Of a stretch of 64,000 bases of DNA, positions 1 to 8,281 are shown in pieces. The DNA is from Sporomusa sp. KB1 (lineage in GTDB: Bacteria; Bacillota; Negativicutes; Sporomusales; Sporomusaceae). The notes below the pieces were generated by a model. That model worked only from the letters and a program-made list of their open reading frames with translations. It did no database searches and was not told the origin of the DNA. The position numbers were made by a program, and so were the translations under genes. The stretch spans positions 406,940 through 470,939 of the forward strand of contig NZ_VLKC01000002.1 of the NCBI RefSeq assembly GCF_007830295.1. The letters are read 5' to 3'. Each line of letters opens with the position of its first letter. Position 1 is the stretch's first letter.

Positions 1-519
1 GATTGTCAATATATCCAGCAAAAAGAAGGCATTGTCTTTTGTGGCAACCCTGGTACTGGGAAAACGCATCTGGCAACTGCCCTCGGTCTAAAAGCCTGTG
101 AAAAAGGACTGCGCGTGCGGTTTTACACTGCTGCGGGGCTAGTGAATGATTTGTTAGAAGCTCAGCAAAATCACACACTTTCTAAGTTGGAACAACAACT
201 CACCAAACTCAATCTATTGATTTTGGATGAACTGTCGTATCTAACCTTCGCGCGTTCCAGCGCCGAGCTGCTATTTCAGATTCTATCCAGTCGTAATGAG
301 CGTGGCAGTGTGATCATCACTACGAACCTGGAGTTTTCACGCTGGACGGAGATCTTCGGTGATCCTATGCTTACTGCTGCTATCGTGGACCGAATGACGC
401 ATCGTTCTCATATTGTCGATACCAACGGTCCCTCATACCGCCTCCGCCAGAGGATTGCGGCAACCGGACAGTTTGGAGGTGAGACTCCAGACAACAACAG
501 CGGAGACCAAGAGGTTTAA
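1..519 (+). CDS. istB: IS21-type transposition helper ATPase IstB, 5'-truncated by window edge
   Basis: AAA+ ATPase that assists the IstA transposase of IS21-family elements. The frame is open from base 1, so the start lies outside the window; 172 codons are visible against about 250 for a full IstB, so roughly the first third is missing. Walker A (GNPGTGKT) lies at visible residues 15-22 and Walker B (LLILDE) at about 72-77, followed by the IstB/DnaC-like sensor segment (IITTNLEFSRW). It stops at 519, just before a cluster of repeats that looks like the right end of an IS21-type element, as expected for istB being the last gene. The istA partner would lie upstream of the window. DnaC is the main alternative, but the flanking repeats favour IstB. 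Confidence 0.9.
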   Translation, partial: DCQYIQQKEGIVFCGNPGTGKTHLATALGLKACEKGLRVRFYTAAGLVNDLLEAQQNHTLSKLEQQLTKLNLLILDELSYLTFARSSAELLFQILSSRNERGSVIITTNLEFSRWTEIFGDPMLTAAIVDRMTHRSHIVDTNGPSYRLRQRIAATGQFGGETPDNNSGDQEV

Positions 520-534
520 TATTTTTTATCGGGG

Positions 535-609
535 TGGCTCACTTCTTGAGCATCAAAAGTGGCTCACTTTCTGAATGTCAAATGGCTCACTTTTCTATTG
601 CTTTTCACA
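535..609 (+). repeat. Right-end repeat cluster of the IS21-type element
   Basis: Three copies of TGGCTCACTT start at 535, 560 and 583, spaced 25 and 23 bp apart, and the cluster ends near TTTTCACA at about 602-609. IS21-family ends are known to carry several repeats of about 20 bp that bind transposase, and the cluster begins 15 bp after the istB stop. The exact outer boundary is inferred because the left end is not in the window. Confidence 0.7.
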
Positions 610-657
610 CTAGCGCAAAGGAATCTAACAAAAGTAATTTGAAATTTCGATAGAGCA

Positions 658-734
658 TGGCTCTCACCATGAACACGGGTGGCTCCGATTGATGCACATA
701 GTGGCTCTCGTCTCGTTGAGCACACTCGTGGCTC
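658..734 (+). repeat. Second TGGCTC repeat cluster (IS21-end-like)
   Basis: Four copies of TGGCTC start at 658, 680, 702 and 729, with spacings of 22, 22 and 27 bp. The core matches the istB-proximal cluster but the flanks differ, so this looks like the end of a related, now deleted, element. No transposase gene is linked to it. Confidence 0.5.
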
Positions 735-884
735 TATCCAAAATATTATTATTCATAGTGCAAGGGAGCAAGACGCCAGACGATCTGAAGCCATGTCTTT
801 CTAATGGATTCCAGCGACTAGGCGAAGGAACGAAAAAAATGGTTGAGAGTTTCGTGAATATTACGGTGCGGTAGTACCTCAGTT

Positions 885-1190
885 CCGACAAAGTGGAAAC
901 CGCCTATCCGAAACTAGGAAACCGCTTTATTCTTCTGGATGTTGATTTTAGAATTTTGATAAGTGTTACCGAGTAGAATTTCCCTGTTAACTATAAATCA
1001 TTTTCTGAAATCATTTAGTCAAGGGCGAGCGCTTTTTGCTCGGCAAAGCGTACCCTTGATTGAATGATGGAAGGAAATATAATCTGATTACAGAAGGGAA
1101 ATTTTCATAAATAACACGGTTTCCATGACCGGAATTGCGGTTTCCAATCATCCGGAACTGCGGTTTCCTAACACCGGACAGGCGGTGTAG
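885..1190. mobile_element. MITE-like remnant with IS21-type ends
   Basis: The left side has GGAAACCGC at 895-903 and 917-925 (22 bp apart). The right side has the reverse complement at about 1116-1124, 1137-1145 and 1160-1168 (22-23 bp apart), each beside TCCGG-like sequence. Repeated units in inverted orientation around about 300 bp without a gene suggest a non-autonomous derivative or internal deletion of an IS21-family element. The interior (about 975-1105) is itself an imperfect palindrome centred near 1040, with paired TCAAGGG/CCCTTGA and GCGCTTT/AAAGCG segments. Boundaries are approximate because no target duplication was found. Confidence 0.5.
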
Positions 1191-1594
1191 TTGGCTCCGG
1201 AATACTCATTTCGTAGCAGGCTAGGTTCAGGGAAATCCCCCCGCATAATGGAGATAATTCCTAAGTGGTCGGAACGCAGCATCAAGCCAAGGACAATTTA
1301 CTACAAACTACTTGAAGGTGTTTTCGCGGGAAAAGCAAGGTTGAAAATCATGTAACACAGAATCAATAAATTTCAGCATGGGTATGGTCAATCGCAAAAA
1401 TTGGATACCCTATTGGGTATAACCCTTTCAGCGATCTGATTTCCTTTCTGGTTGAGGGACCTTTGGATATCATATCATTGTTTGAAAGGGTTATTTGTTT
1501 TTTTGAGAACTTTTCACTCTCCAGTCACCATATAAGAACCTCCGAAATTGCCACTCTGTCATTCACAATTAGCATCGATTGCTTTTGCCACACT
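1191..1594. other. Gene-free stretch with hairpins downstream of rfbD
   Basis: No convincing gene. A 35-codon frame (1248-1355, +) has no recognisable product. Two inverted repeats are visible: ATACCC/GGGTAT (1405-1410 with 1415-1420, 4-nt loop), and a 12-bp pair ATAACCCTTTCA at 1419-1430 with its exact complement at 1483-1494, the latter followed by a T-rich run on the plus strand. They could end transcription running rightward from the IS remnants. Confidence 0.4.
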
Positions 1595-2419
1595 TCACTT
1601 CAGATAGGCTTGGAGCGCCTCTTGCCATGTTCTCATAGGGTCACCAATCGTCATCCGAAGCATATAATTATCCAGCACCGAATAAGCTGGTCGCTTAGCC
1701 GGACGGAGAAATTCTGCTGTCGTTACCGGCTCTACTTTGACCTTTTTCCCTGCTTGCCGGAAAATTTCACAGGCAAAATCATACCAGGAACAATGCCCCT
1801 GACAGGTGGCGTGATAGGTTCCATAAGCATTTGTTTGCAACAGCTTAAAAATAACTGTTGTAAGGTTCGCTGTGGATGTAGGTGACCCAATTTGATCAGC
1901 TACTACACGCAGCGTATCCTGCTCATCTGCTAGCCGCAACATAGTGCGCACAAAATTATTTCCCTCACCATACAGCCAGGCAGTACGCACAATATAATGC
2001 TGGCCTAGTAACTGCCGTACCATCTCTTCTCCCTGCCATTTCGTTCTGCCATATACCGTTTGAGGATTGACTGCATCAAATTCTCGGTAAGCTTGGTTCC
2101 CCGCCCCGTCAAACACATAGTCGGTGCTCACATATACCAGCCGAGCTCCAGTTTCCAAACAACCGGCAGCCAAATTTTGCGCACCGATGACATTGACCCG
2201 AAAGGCCCCGTCCTCGTCAGCCTCCGCCCCATCAACATTAGTATAAGCCGCGCAATGAATCACAGCATCTGGCTTACTGTCTTGCATACACTTGGCCACT
2301 GCCACTCCATCAGTAATATTGAGTGTATCATAATCAGTCAAAATCAATTCATGTTCGCTTCCCTGCCTTGCCACTTCCCGGCCAAGCTGTCCATTAGCAC
2401 CGGTTACCAAAATTTTCAT
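1595..2419 (-). CDS. rfbD: dTDP-4-dehydrorhamnose reductase
   Basis: Last step of dTDP-L-rhamnose synthesis: NAD(P)H-dependent reduction of dTDP-4-keto-L-rhamnose. It is an extended SDR of 274 residues, near the family norm of 280-300. It has the Rossmann motif GANGQLG at 7-13, STDYVFDG at 98-105 and catalytic Tyr123-Lys127 in YGRTK. It is the last gene of the rfbB-(insert)-rfbA-rfbC-rfbD series, 54 bp downstream of rfbC. An AAAGGA ribosome site lies 11 nt before the ATG. The product feeds rhamnosyltransferases, possibly the GT2 enzymes in this window. Confidence 0.95.
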   Translation of the reverse strand: MKILVTGANGQLGREVARQGSEHELILTDYDTLNITDGVAVAKCMQDSKPDAVIHCAAYTNVDGAEADEDGAFRVNVIGAQNLAAGCLETGARLVYVSTDYVFDGAGNQAYREFDAVNPQTVYGRTKWQGEEMVRQLLGQHYIVRTAWLYGEGNNFVRTMLRLADEQDTLRVVADQIGSPTSTANLTTVIFKLLQTNAYGTYHATCQGHCSWYDFACEIFRQAGKKVKVEPVTTAEFLRPAKRPAYSVLDNYMLRMTIGDPMRTWQEALQAYLK

Positions 2420-2473
2420 ATCACATTGTCCTTTCGGTTATATTATGATGGGGCGGTTTAAAAACCGCCCCCA

Positions 2474-3031
2474 TTATCTCCTATATACAGGCAACTTATC
2501 GGCTGCTATATCTCTCAGTCTCGGATACACCTGATCCTTATCTGAAAGCACTGCACCATCAATCGGCCACTGGATACCAATATCCGGATCATTCCAGATA
2601 ATGCCGCCTTCGGCCGCCGGTGTATATACATCAGTGCATTTATAGGTAAAATATACAGTATCGCTTAACACACAAAAACCATGGGCAAAACCAGGCGGAA
2701 TCCAGAATTGACGATGGTTCTCACCAGAAAGCTCCACCCCCACCCATTGACCAAAAGTCGGCGAACCTGCACGAATATCTACCGCTACATCAAATACTAT
2801 TCCCTGCACAACCGACACCAATTTTCCCTGGGAATGTGGATTCTGGTAATGTAGACCACGCAAAACCCCACGGGTAGAATAGGACAAATTATCCTGAACA
2901 AACTCTTCCTTAATGCCAATGGCTTCATACTTCGGCTTGCTCCAGGTTTCTTGAAAAAAGCCCCGGGTATCGCCAAATACCTTAGGCTCCATGATGAGCA
3001 CTCCATCAAGCTTTGTTTCTATAACATTCAT
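2474..3031 (-). CDS. rfbC: dTDP-4-dehydrorhamnose 3,5-epimerase
   Basis: Cupin-fold epimerase acting on dTDP-4-keto-6-deoxyglucose at C3 and C5, third step of dTDP-L-rhamnose synthesis. The 185 residues are the full RmlC length. Visible family marks are RGLHYQ with catalytic His61, the FW-IPPGFAHGF segment (about 109-119) and the Tyr130 region (VYFTYKCTDVY). It starts at ATG with GGGAGTG 7 nt upstream, 21 bp after the rfbA stop, so it is very probably co-transcribed with rfbA and rfbD. Confidence 0.95.
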   Translation of the reverse strand: MNVIETKLDGVLIMEPKVFGDTRGFFQETWSKPKYEAIGIKEEFVQDNLSYSTRGVLRGLHYQNPHSQGKLVSVVQGIVFDVAVDIRAGSPTFGQWVGVELSGENHRQFWIPPGFAHGFCVLSDTVYFTYKCTDVYTPAAEGGIIWNDPDIGIQWPIDGAVLSDKDQVYPRLRDIAADKLPVYRR

Positions 3032-3052
3032 ATTTGTTCACTCCCAAATTTC

Positions 3053-3931
3053 TTACTCTTCTCCAGCAATCTGCAACAGATACTTGCCATACCCGTTCTT
3101 CTTCATTTCCCCCCCCTGGGCAACCAGTTCCTCTCTGGAAATATATCCCATCCGGTAGGCTATTTCCTCCGGACAGGCTACCATAAGACCCTGACGTTCC
3201 TGAATGGTCGCAATATAGTCAGAAGCCTGTAAAAGAGACTCATGGGTTCCTGTATCCAGCCAGGCATAACCCCGACCTAAGGTCTCTACTCGAAGTGTAT
3301 TTTGCTCTAAATAAAGCCGGTTTAAATCGGTAATTTCCAATTCCCCCCGGGCAGAAGGTTTCACCGTTTTCGCAAGTTCCACCACTTGGTTGTCATAGAA
3401 ATACAGCCCAGTGACCGCATAATTGGACTTTGGCTTAGACGGCTTTTCTTCCAGACTAACAGCCTTGCCAGCGGCATCAAACTCTACCACACCATACCGT
3501 TCTGGATCTTTCACCCAATAAGCAAAAACAGTAGCCCCTTGCTCCTGCTGCGTCGCTTTTTGCAGTTTTTCACTAAATCCATACCCATAAAAAATGTTAT
3601 CCCCCAATACCAGCGCACATCCATTTCCGGCAATAAAGGATTCCCCGATTAAAAAAGCCTGCGCCAGTCCATCCGGACTGGGTTGGGCGGCATAAGACAG
3701 ATTGATTCCCCATTGCTTGCCTGTACCCAATAACTGTTGAAAGCTTGCCTGATCCTGTGGCGTAGTAATAACCAGGATATCCTGAATCCCGGACAGCATT
3801 AAGGTTGATAATGGATAATACACCATAGGCTTATCAAATACCGGCATTAGCTGTTTGCTAATAGATTTTGTAATCGGATACAGACGAGTACCTGACCCAC
3901 CTGCCAGAATAATTCCCTTTTTTATAGACAT
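3053..3931 (-). CDS. rfbA: Glucose-1-phosphate thymidylyltransferase
   Basis: Makes dTDP-glucose from glucose-1-phosphate and dTTP, the first step of the rhamnose pathway. The 292 residues match RmlA. The nucleotidyltransferase signature LAGGSGTRL is at 9-17, followed by [16 protein letters not shown] and LGDNIFYG. An upstream in-frame start would add 41 residues translated from GC-rich repeat DNA; the start at 3931 is preferred because it gives the canonical N terminus and has AAAGGA about 9 nt before the ATG. Its upstream neighbour is the repeat block and four-helix gene rather than rfbB directly. Confidence 0.95.
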   Translation of the reverse strand: MSIKKGIILAGGSGTRLYPITKSISKQLMPVFDKPMVYYPLSTLMLSGIQDILVITTPQDQASFQQLLGTGKQWGINLSYAAQPSPDGLAQAFLIGESFIAGNGCALVLGDNIFYGYGFSEKLQKATQQEQGATVFAYWVKDPERYGVVEFDAAGKAVSLEEKPSKPKSNYAVTGLYFYDNQVVELAKTVKPSARGELEITDLNRLYLEQNTLRVETLGRGYAWLDTGTHESLLQASDYIATIQERQGLMVACPEEIAYRMGYISREELVAQGGEMKKNGYGKYLLQIAGEE

Positions 3932-3944
3932 GTTTTCATTCCTT

Positions 3945-4065
3945 TCATGGCTCAGGGAACGAGGCGTAAGGCTCCTGGCACAGGGCGCATGGCGCGGGGT
4001 TGCGAGGAACGGAGCCCTGAGCCCCACGCCCTGTGCCCTGTGCCCCGCGCCCATACCCCCGCGCC
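3945..4065. repeat. GC-rich imperfect inverted repeat, left of the four-helix gene
   Basis: The block begins TGGCTCAGGGAACG and ends in a nearly complementary arm (…ACGTTCCGTTCCC). Pairing outer segments include GGGAACG / CGTTCCC and GTAAGGC / GCCTTAC. Inner parts are degenerate copies of CCCTGTGCCC and CGCGCCC. It is far more GC-rich than the surrounding genes. The right edge abuts the stop codon of the four-helix-bundle gene, and the left edge lies just upstream of the rfbA ribosome site. Confidence 0.75.
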
Positions 4066-4416
4066 TTACGTTCCGTTCCCTACTGTCTTTTTCAAAGCAC
4101 GTACTTGTTTTTGCACCACTTCACATTGCAAGCTTAAATTATGTATTTCAACTGAATAACAGCGTTGTGCTAATTCTAACTGTGTTTCCAATTCACATAA
4201 GCTTCCATGCGCAATATCTAAAAAATGATTAAATTCCTTATCTCGTTTTCTTCCCCAACCTTCCGCAATATTCGAAGGTACAGATACTGCACTGCGTCTT
4301 ATCTGCGAAATCAATCCATGCAATTCATGTTGCGGAATTTGCTCCGCCATTTTATACACTTGAGCAGTCAAATCCATTGCATCTTGCCAAACCCGCAGAT
4401 CTCGAAAACTAGACAT
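4066..4416 (-). CDS. Four-helix-bundle protein (S23 / 23S rRNA intervening-sequence family)
   Basis: A 116-residue all-helical protein with the family core [12 protein letters not shown] (about 47-58) and the upstream [10 protein letters not shown] segment. Members were first described as products of intervening sequences in 23S rRNA genes, and the related Avd proteins serve diversity-generating retroelements; the biochemical role of stand-alone copies is unknown. A strong AGGAGG lies 6 nt before the ATG. It sits between rfbB and rfbA, bounded on both sides by GC-rich repeat blocks beginning TGGCTCAGGG, which suggests that gene and repeats arrived as a cassette. Nothing ties it enzymatically to rhamnose synthesis. 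Confidence 0.85.
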   Translation of the reverse strand: MSSFRDLRVWQDAMDLTAQVYKMAEQIPQHELHGLISQIRRSAVSVPSNIAEGWGRKRDKEFNHFLDIAHGSLCELETQLELAQRCYSVEIHNLSLQCEVVQKQVRALKKTVGNGT

Positions 4417-4432
4417 AAAGAACCTCCTAGAA

Positions 4433-4725
4433 GTGGCTCAGGGCTCTTGGATCAAGGCGCAGGGCTCAGAGCGCAGGGCTCGAGGCTCGGAGAGAGTGGG
4501 GCTCTGGCACGTGCCCCGTGCCCCGCATCACGCGCCCCAATCCTCACACCCCGTGCCCTGGGCTCCGTGCCACGCAACCTCAAACCTCACACCCTGTGCC
4601 CTGCGCCCCATGCCACGAGCCCCAAGCCTTACACCCTGTGCCTTGCGCCCCGTGCCACGAGCCCCAAGCCTTACACCTCGTGCCCTGCGCCCCGTGCCAC
4701 GAGCCCTAATCTCTCCCGCCGATAA
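4433..4725. repeat. GC-rich repeat block with 42-bp tandem units
   Basis: The left part (about 4434-4500) holds inverted copies such as GGCGCAGGGCTC. The right part (about 4548-4715) is a direct tandem array of about 42-43 bp units containing ACACCCTGTGCCCTGCGCCC, then GTGCCACGAG, then CCCCAAGCCTT. Three to four units are seen, with substitutions. The array runs into the 3' end of rfbB, whose stop codon (4671-4673) lies inside a repeat unit. Confidence 0.8.
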
Positions 4726-5750
4726 CTGCCGTCAGTCACCCGGCGGCACCATTCCAAATTGTTCAGATACCATTCCACAGTTTTTACAATCCCGGTTTCA
4801 AAGGTCTCAGCAGGCACCCAGCCCAATTCTTTTTGAATCTTAGATGCGTCAATGGCATAGCGCATATCATGTCCGGGACGATCTTTTACATAGGTAATTT
4901 GTTCCCAATAGGACTTACCATCACTGCGCGGCTGCTTTTCATCTAATAATTTACACAAAATCTGAACAATATCAAGGTTTTTCTTTTCATTATGTCCGCC
5001 AATATTATATTTTTCCCCCGGTTTTCCCGCTTCCAAAACCCTCAGAATAGCCTGGCAATGATCTTCCACATACAGCCAGTCCCGTACATTTTGTCCATTA
5101 CCATAGATAGGCAACGCCTTGCCTTCTAATGCATTCAAAATCATTAAAGGTATCAGCTTTTCCGGAAACTGATATGGGCCATAGTTGTTAGAACAGTTGG
5201 TCATGAGTACCGGAAGCCCATAGGTGTGATAATAGGCCCGCACTAGATGGTCAGACGATGCTTTGGATGCGGAATACGGGGAATTCGGTGCATAGGGTGT
5301 TTCTTCCGTAAAAAAGCCGGTATCCCCTAATGAGCCATATACTTCATCGGTTGAAATATGCAGAAAACGAAACTGGTTTTGTTTCTCTTTATCCATCTCC
5401 CGCCAATACTTTCGCACTCCTTCTAAGAGAGTAAAAGTTCCCTGAATGTTGGTGCGAATAAATTCCCCCGGCCCGTCAATCGACCGATCTACATGGGACT
5501 CGGCAGCAAAATGAACGATGCTGTCAGGCTGATATTGAGTAAAAATATCATTTACCAAATTACTATCACAAATATCCCCTTGGATAAAGGTATATCGGAA
5601 ATCGTGCTCCACATCTTTTAGCGAATCCAGATTTCCCGCATAAGTTAGCTTGTCTAGGTTAATAAGACGAATATTAGGATTCTGTAATGCAATATGGATA
5701 AAGTTGCTGCCAATAAAACCGGCGCCGCCGGTGACAAGAATGGTTTGCAT
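4671..5750 (-). CDS. rfbB: dTDP-glucose 4,6-dehydratase
   Basis: Second step of dTDP-rhamnose synthesis: dTDP-glucose to dTDP-4-keto-6-deoxyglucose, with bound NAD. The Rossmann motif GGAGFIGSN is at 8-16, STDEVYG at 133-139 and catalytic Tyr159-Lys163 in YSASK. The 359 residues include an unusual tail: after the normal ending RRERLGL, the last residues (VARGAGHEV) are encoded by the tandem repeat block, so the native stop seems to have been replaced by repeat sequence. GAGAGG precedes the ATG. It is the first gene of the rfb series, with a gene-poor upstream region that probably carries the promoter. Confidence 0.95.
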   Translation of the reverse strand: MQTILVTGGAGFIGSNFIHIALQNPNIRLINLDKLTYAGNLDSLKDVEHDFRYTFIQGDICDSNLVNDIFTQYQPDSIVHFAAESHVDRSIDGPGEFIRTNIQGTFTLLEGVRKYWREMDKEKQNQFRFLHISTDEVYGSLGDTGFFTEETPYAPNSPYSASKASSDHLVRAYYHTYGLPVLMTNCSNNYGPYQFPEKLIPLMILNALEGKALPIYGNGQNVRDWLYVEDHCQAILRVLEAGKPGEKYNIGGHNEKKNLDIVQILCKLLDEKQPRSDGKSYWEQITYVKDRPGHDMRYAIDASKIQKELGWVPAETFETGIVKTVEWYLNNLEWCRRVTDGSYRRERLGLVARGAGHEV

Positions 5751-6309
5751 AGAATTTGCCTCTCTTTCTATACTATAATTTTTCTTTCTGCCAATATCCC
5801 AAACAAAGTTGATTCAAGAATTTTCCGCAAAGTACTCAAAATTTCCTATGTTTGTTTGATGAGTAACTCCTCTTACCATTATATGATATATTCCTGTTTC
5901 ACTCTTTTTCGCGTATGCCTGGGCACATCAACGTTGAGTAGCTCGACTTCCACCTCACTTTAATGATGAGTTAAATGTAAGAATGCCGTCCACGCCCCTC
6001 GCAACAATAGGCTAGTCCCTTTTCTCGTGTTTGTTCTGGAAGATTTCACAAGTAAAATCTATCAATACAAATTTCTGGCCCCTTATCTTGACTTCCCGAC
6101 AGCGTGTTATCAAACAAAAACATTGTCAGTCAGAACCGTCGCGAGTGGCACTCCGTTTCAACTACAGCACTTCCCTGCTGCTGTCTTTATACACCTGTCC
6201 GCCAGATACCACAACAATCAAAGCCTGTTTTTTTTCTGCAGACGAGCCGCTGTCAGATGGCTCCAAACCTTCCTTTTTCATGGCAGAGAAAATAACTCTC
6301 ATCTTTATA
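5751..6309. other. Intergenic region upstream of rfbB
   Basis: About 560 bp without a recognised gene. It probably holds the rfbB promoter, but I could not settle on -35/-10 boxes. A 46-codon minus-strand frame near the right side is listed separately. Base composition here is less AT-rich than in the sugar island to its right, so this may be the junction of that island. Confidence 0.4.
6162..6302 (-). CDS. Short open frame, unrecognised, possibly a gene remnant
   Basis: A 46-codon frame directly downstream of the epimerase gene encodes a product ending VSGGQVYKDSSREVL. Its codons are less AT-rich than those of the adjacent epimerase. There is no good ribosome site and I recognise no family. 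It may be the surviving end of a deleted gene at the island border, or chance. Confidence 0.2.
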   Translation of the reverse strand: MRVIFSAMKKEGLEPSDSGSSAEKKQALIVVVSGGQVYKDSSREVL

Positions 6310-7188
6310 TTAGATCATCCCTGCTTTTCTAAGTGATTCTACTTCCAATCTTATACCTTCACCAAATGTAATTGGATTAAAATCTAATTCTTGAGCCGCT
6401 AAAGAATAATCAAAATTTTTGTCTTCTAATAGTCTTTTAACCTTCTCATAATCAATAATTCCATTTGGAATATAGTCGGCGAGTTTGCCAACAACTAAAG
6501 CAAAACAATACGGTATATGAATAAAGAATACTTTTTTCTGCATAGCAATTGATATCTCATTTAATAAGTTAAAATAGGTTATTGGATACTTCCCCGCAAC
6601 GTTATATTCTTTATACCTTGTAACTGTTTCACGTTCAAAAGCAGTCAATATAACTTTAGCAAGATCAGATGCATAAATAGGATGCATTAAACCGCTACCT
6701 TTCCCGATTACAGGAAACAGCTTGCATTTATTTATCAATTTAACTAATTTATGAATATTAACATCTTGTTGGTTTCCGTAAATCATTGTCGGCCTTATTA
6801 TTGTATAAATTAAGCCACTAGATTTCATCTTTTTTTCAAGCTCAATATACATTTTTGCATAAGCCTTGTATTTACTATACATACCTGTTGTATTTACAAA
6901 AAAGACTCTTTTAACGCCTTTTCTTAAACATGCTTCTGTCACATATTCTGAATTAGTAATGTAAGCTAGATGAATAATCATTTCTACACTTTCAAATGCT
7001 TGTTCCAATTCATTTATATTTTCAATATTTGCAAAAACTATTCTATTATCAATATCTTCTTTAGACATAAAAGAAATATTGGAATTATTTCGTACTAGAT
7101 ACTTTACTTCTAAATTAGGCATACGGTGCTTTATTTCTTCATATAAGAATCTTCCTGTTAACCCTGTAATTCCAGTTATTAGTATCAA
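6310..7188 (-). CDS. NAD(P)-dependent sugar epimerase/reductase (atypical SDR)
   Basis: A 292-residue SDR-fold protein. The N-terminal GITGLTG (about 5-11) is the nucleotide-binding glycine motif; a Tyr-x3-Lys (YSKYK, about 104-108) follows NTTGM; and RPTMIYG is typical of nucleotide-sugar epimerases and NmrA-like reductases. The start is TTG at 7188 with GAGGGG about 11 nt upstream. It is the last gene of the AT-rich polysaccharide island, 24 bp after a GT2 gene, so it probably makes or modifies a sugar nucleotide for this glycan. The substrate cannot be assigned. Confidence 0.75.
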   Translation of the reverse strand: MILITGITGLTGRFLYEEIKHRMPNLEVKYLVRNNSNISFMSKEDIDNRIVFANIENINELEQAFESVEMIIHLAYITNSEYVTEACLRKGVKRVFFVNTTGMYSKYKAYAKMYIELEKKMKSSGLIYTIIRPTMIYGNQQDVNIHKLVKLINKCKLFPVIGKGSGLMHPIYASDLAKVILTAFERETVTRYKEYNVAGKYPITYFNLLNEISIAMQKKVFFIHIPYCFALVVGKLADYIPNGIIDYEKVKRLLEDKNFDYSLAAQELDFNPITFGEGIRLEVESLRKAGMI

Positions 7189-7212
7189 TTTAACTGACCC
7201 CTCCCCTCTTAA

Positions 7213-7992
7213 TTAATAAAACTTCCATCCCCATTTGTTAAAATAGTAAATAGCTGATTTTAATGTTATTAGAGTTTGTTTCCATGATTTATGAGAACCT
7301 CGCCCCCACAAATGTTCTACTGAATTGTAAGGATAAAATATGCATTTAGATATTTTATTAGTCCTTCTTGATATGTCTGCATCTTCCATGTGAAGAAAAA
7401 ATTTTTCGTCAAATCCACTAATCTGGTTCAGAACTTTACCTCTATAAAACATAAAACATCCTGTTGCATATGGTATTACAAATTCTTTATTATATCCTGT
7501 ATACTTCATTTGAAACCAGTCTTCTCGGTTTTGGAATAGCCTTTTTAGAGGCTTTGGTAAAAAACGTCGTACAAACAAATCAAATACCGTTGGATTTTGT
7601 TTGCATAAATATTGAATTTCTCCGTCAGGATAAGTTACTTTGGGTGTTAGCATACCTATATCAGTGTGAACTTCCATATAATTATATAACTCTTTTATAA
7701 TGTTATTTTTAACTCTAAGATCCGGATTATAAATCAAGTAATATTTCGCATCATATTTTTTTAACACTTGATTATGACCATAGCCAAATCCATAATTAAT
7801 ATCACTGCTAAGAATCATAATATTAGCCGACTGTATTGAATTTATTATGCTTAATGTTTCATCAGATGAATTGTTATCAAAAACTACTATTTTATACAGT
7901 AAACCATCAGTATAATTCAATATAGACTCAATAGTATCTTTAATTATTTTATCGTTATTATATGTAACAATGCAAACTAATACATCTACCAT
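7213..7992 (-). CDS. Family 2 glycosyltransferase, rhamnosyltransferase-like
   Basis: Cytosolic GT-A enzyme of 259 residues transferring a sugar to the growing lipid-linked glycan. It has the N-terminal CIVTYNNDKII, DNNSSDET (about 39-46), and YNPDLRV in place of a canonical DxD, a variant common in WbbL-type rhamnosyltransferases. GCFMFYRG and FFLHMEDADISRR form the acceptor/catalytic region. A GAGGTG ribosome site lies 5 nt before the ATG. Rhamnose is a plausible donor because rfbABCD is nearby, but this is inference. Confidence 0.8.
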   Translation of the reverse strand: MVDVLVCIVTYNNDKIIKDTIESILNYTDGLLYKIVVFDNNSSDETLSIINSIQSANIMILSSDINYGFGYGHNQVLKKYDAKYYLIYNPDLRVKNNIIKELYNYMEVHTDIGMLTPKVTYPDGEIQYLCKQNPTVFDLFVRRFLPKPLKRLFQNREDWFQMKYTGYNKEFVIPYATGCFMFYRGKVLNQISGFDEKFFLHMEDADISRRTNKISKCIFYPYNSVEHLWGRGSHKSWKQTLITLKSAIYYFNKWGWKFY

Positions 7993-8036
7993 TTTTCACC
8001 TCTACTATAAGAATAATAATCATTTGAGGAATTTGA

Positions 8037-8195
8037 TTAATTTTTGAAACAAACATTTATCCTTGGGCGAATTTCGTCTACCAAATGATAAGCATGTTTT
8101 TTGCATCCCCAAAGTTCTTCAATCAGATTAATGTTGGAACTGTCATCTCCAAACGTTGATCACTTGATACCTACGATATTAAAAGAAGAAAATTT
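8037..8195 (-). pseudogene. Remnant of an unidentified island gene
   Basis: Reading the minus strand gives a protein-like stretch, KFSSFNIVGIK, then a stop codon (8160-8162), then STFGDDSSNINLIEELWGC and further residues up to EIRPRINVCFKN, with a terminal stop at 8037-8039. The composition is protein-like (GDDSSN, EELWGC), but there is an in-frame stop and no start, so it looks like the decayed end of a gene between the polymerase and the GT2 gene. The family was not recognised. Confidence 0.35.
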
Positions 8196-8281
8196 TTCCT
8201 AATGTAAGTCTTTTTTTAGATATTTATATATATTAAAAATTCTAGATTTATTATTGCTACAAAATCTTGTAAAAAAATCAA

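Noticed and set aside
1248..1355. Small plus-strand frame of 35 codons
   Set aside because: No ribosome site, no recognised family, and it lies in DNA filled with IS remnants.
3932..4054. Longer N terminus for RfbA starting at 4054
   Set aside because: The extra 41 residues are translated repeat DNA; the ATG at 3931 has a good ribosome site and gives the canonical nucleotidyltransferase start.
4548..4715. GC-rich 42-bp repeats as a CRISPR array
   Set aside because: Units are contiguous without unique spacers, carry substitutions, and no cas gene is present.
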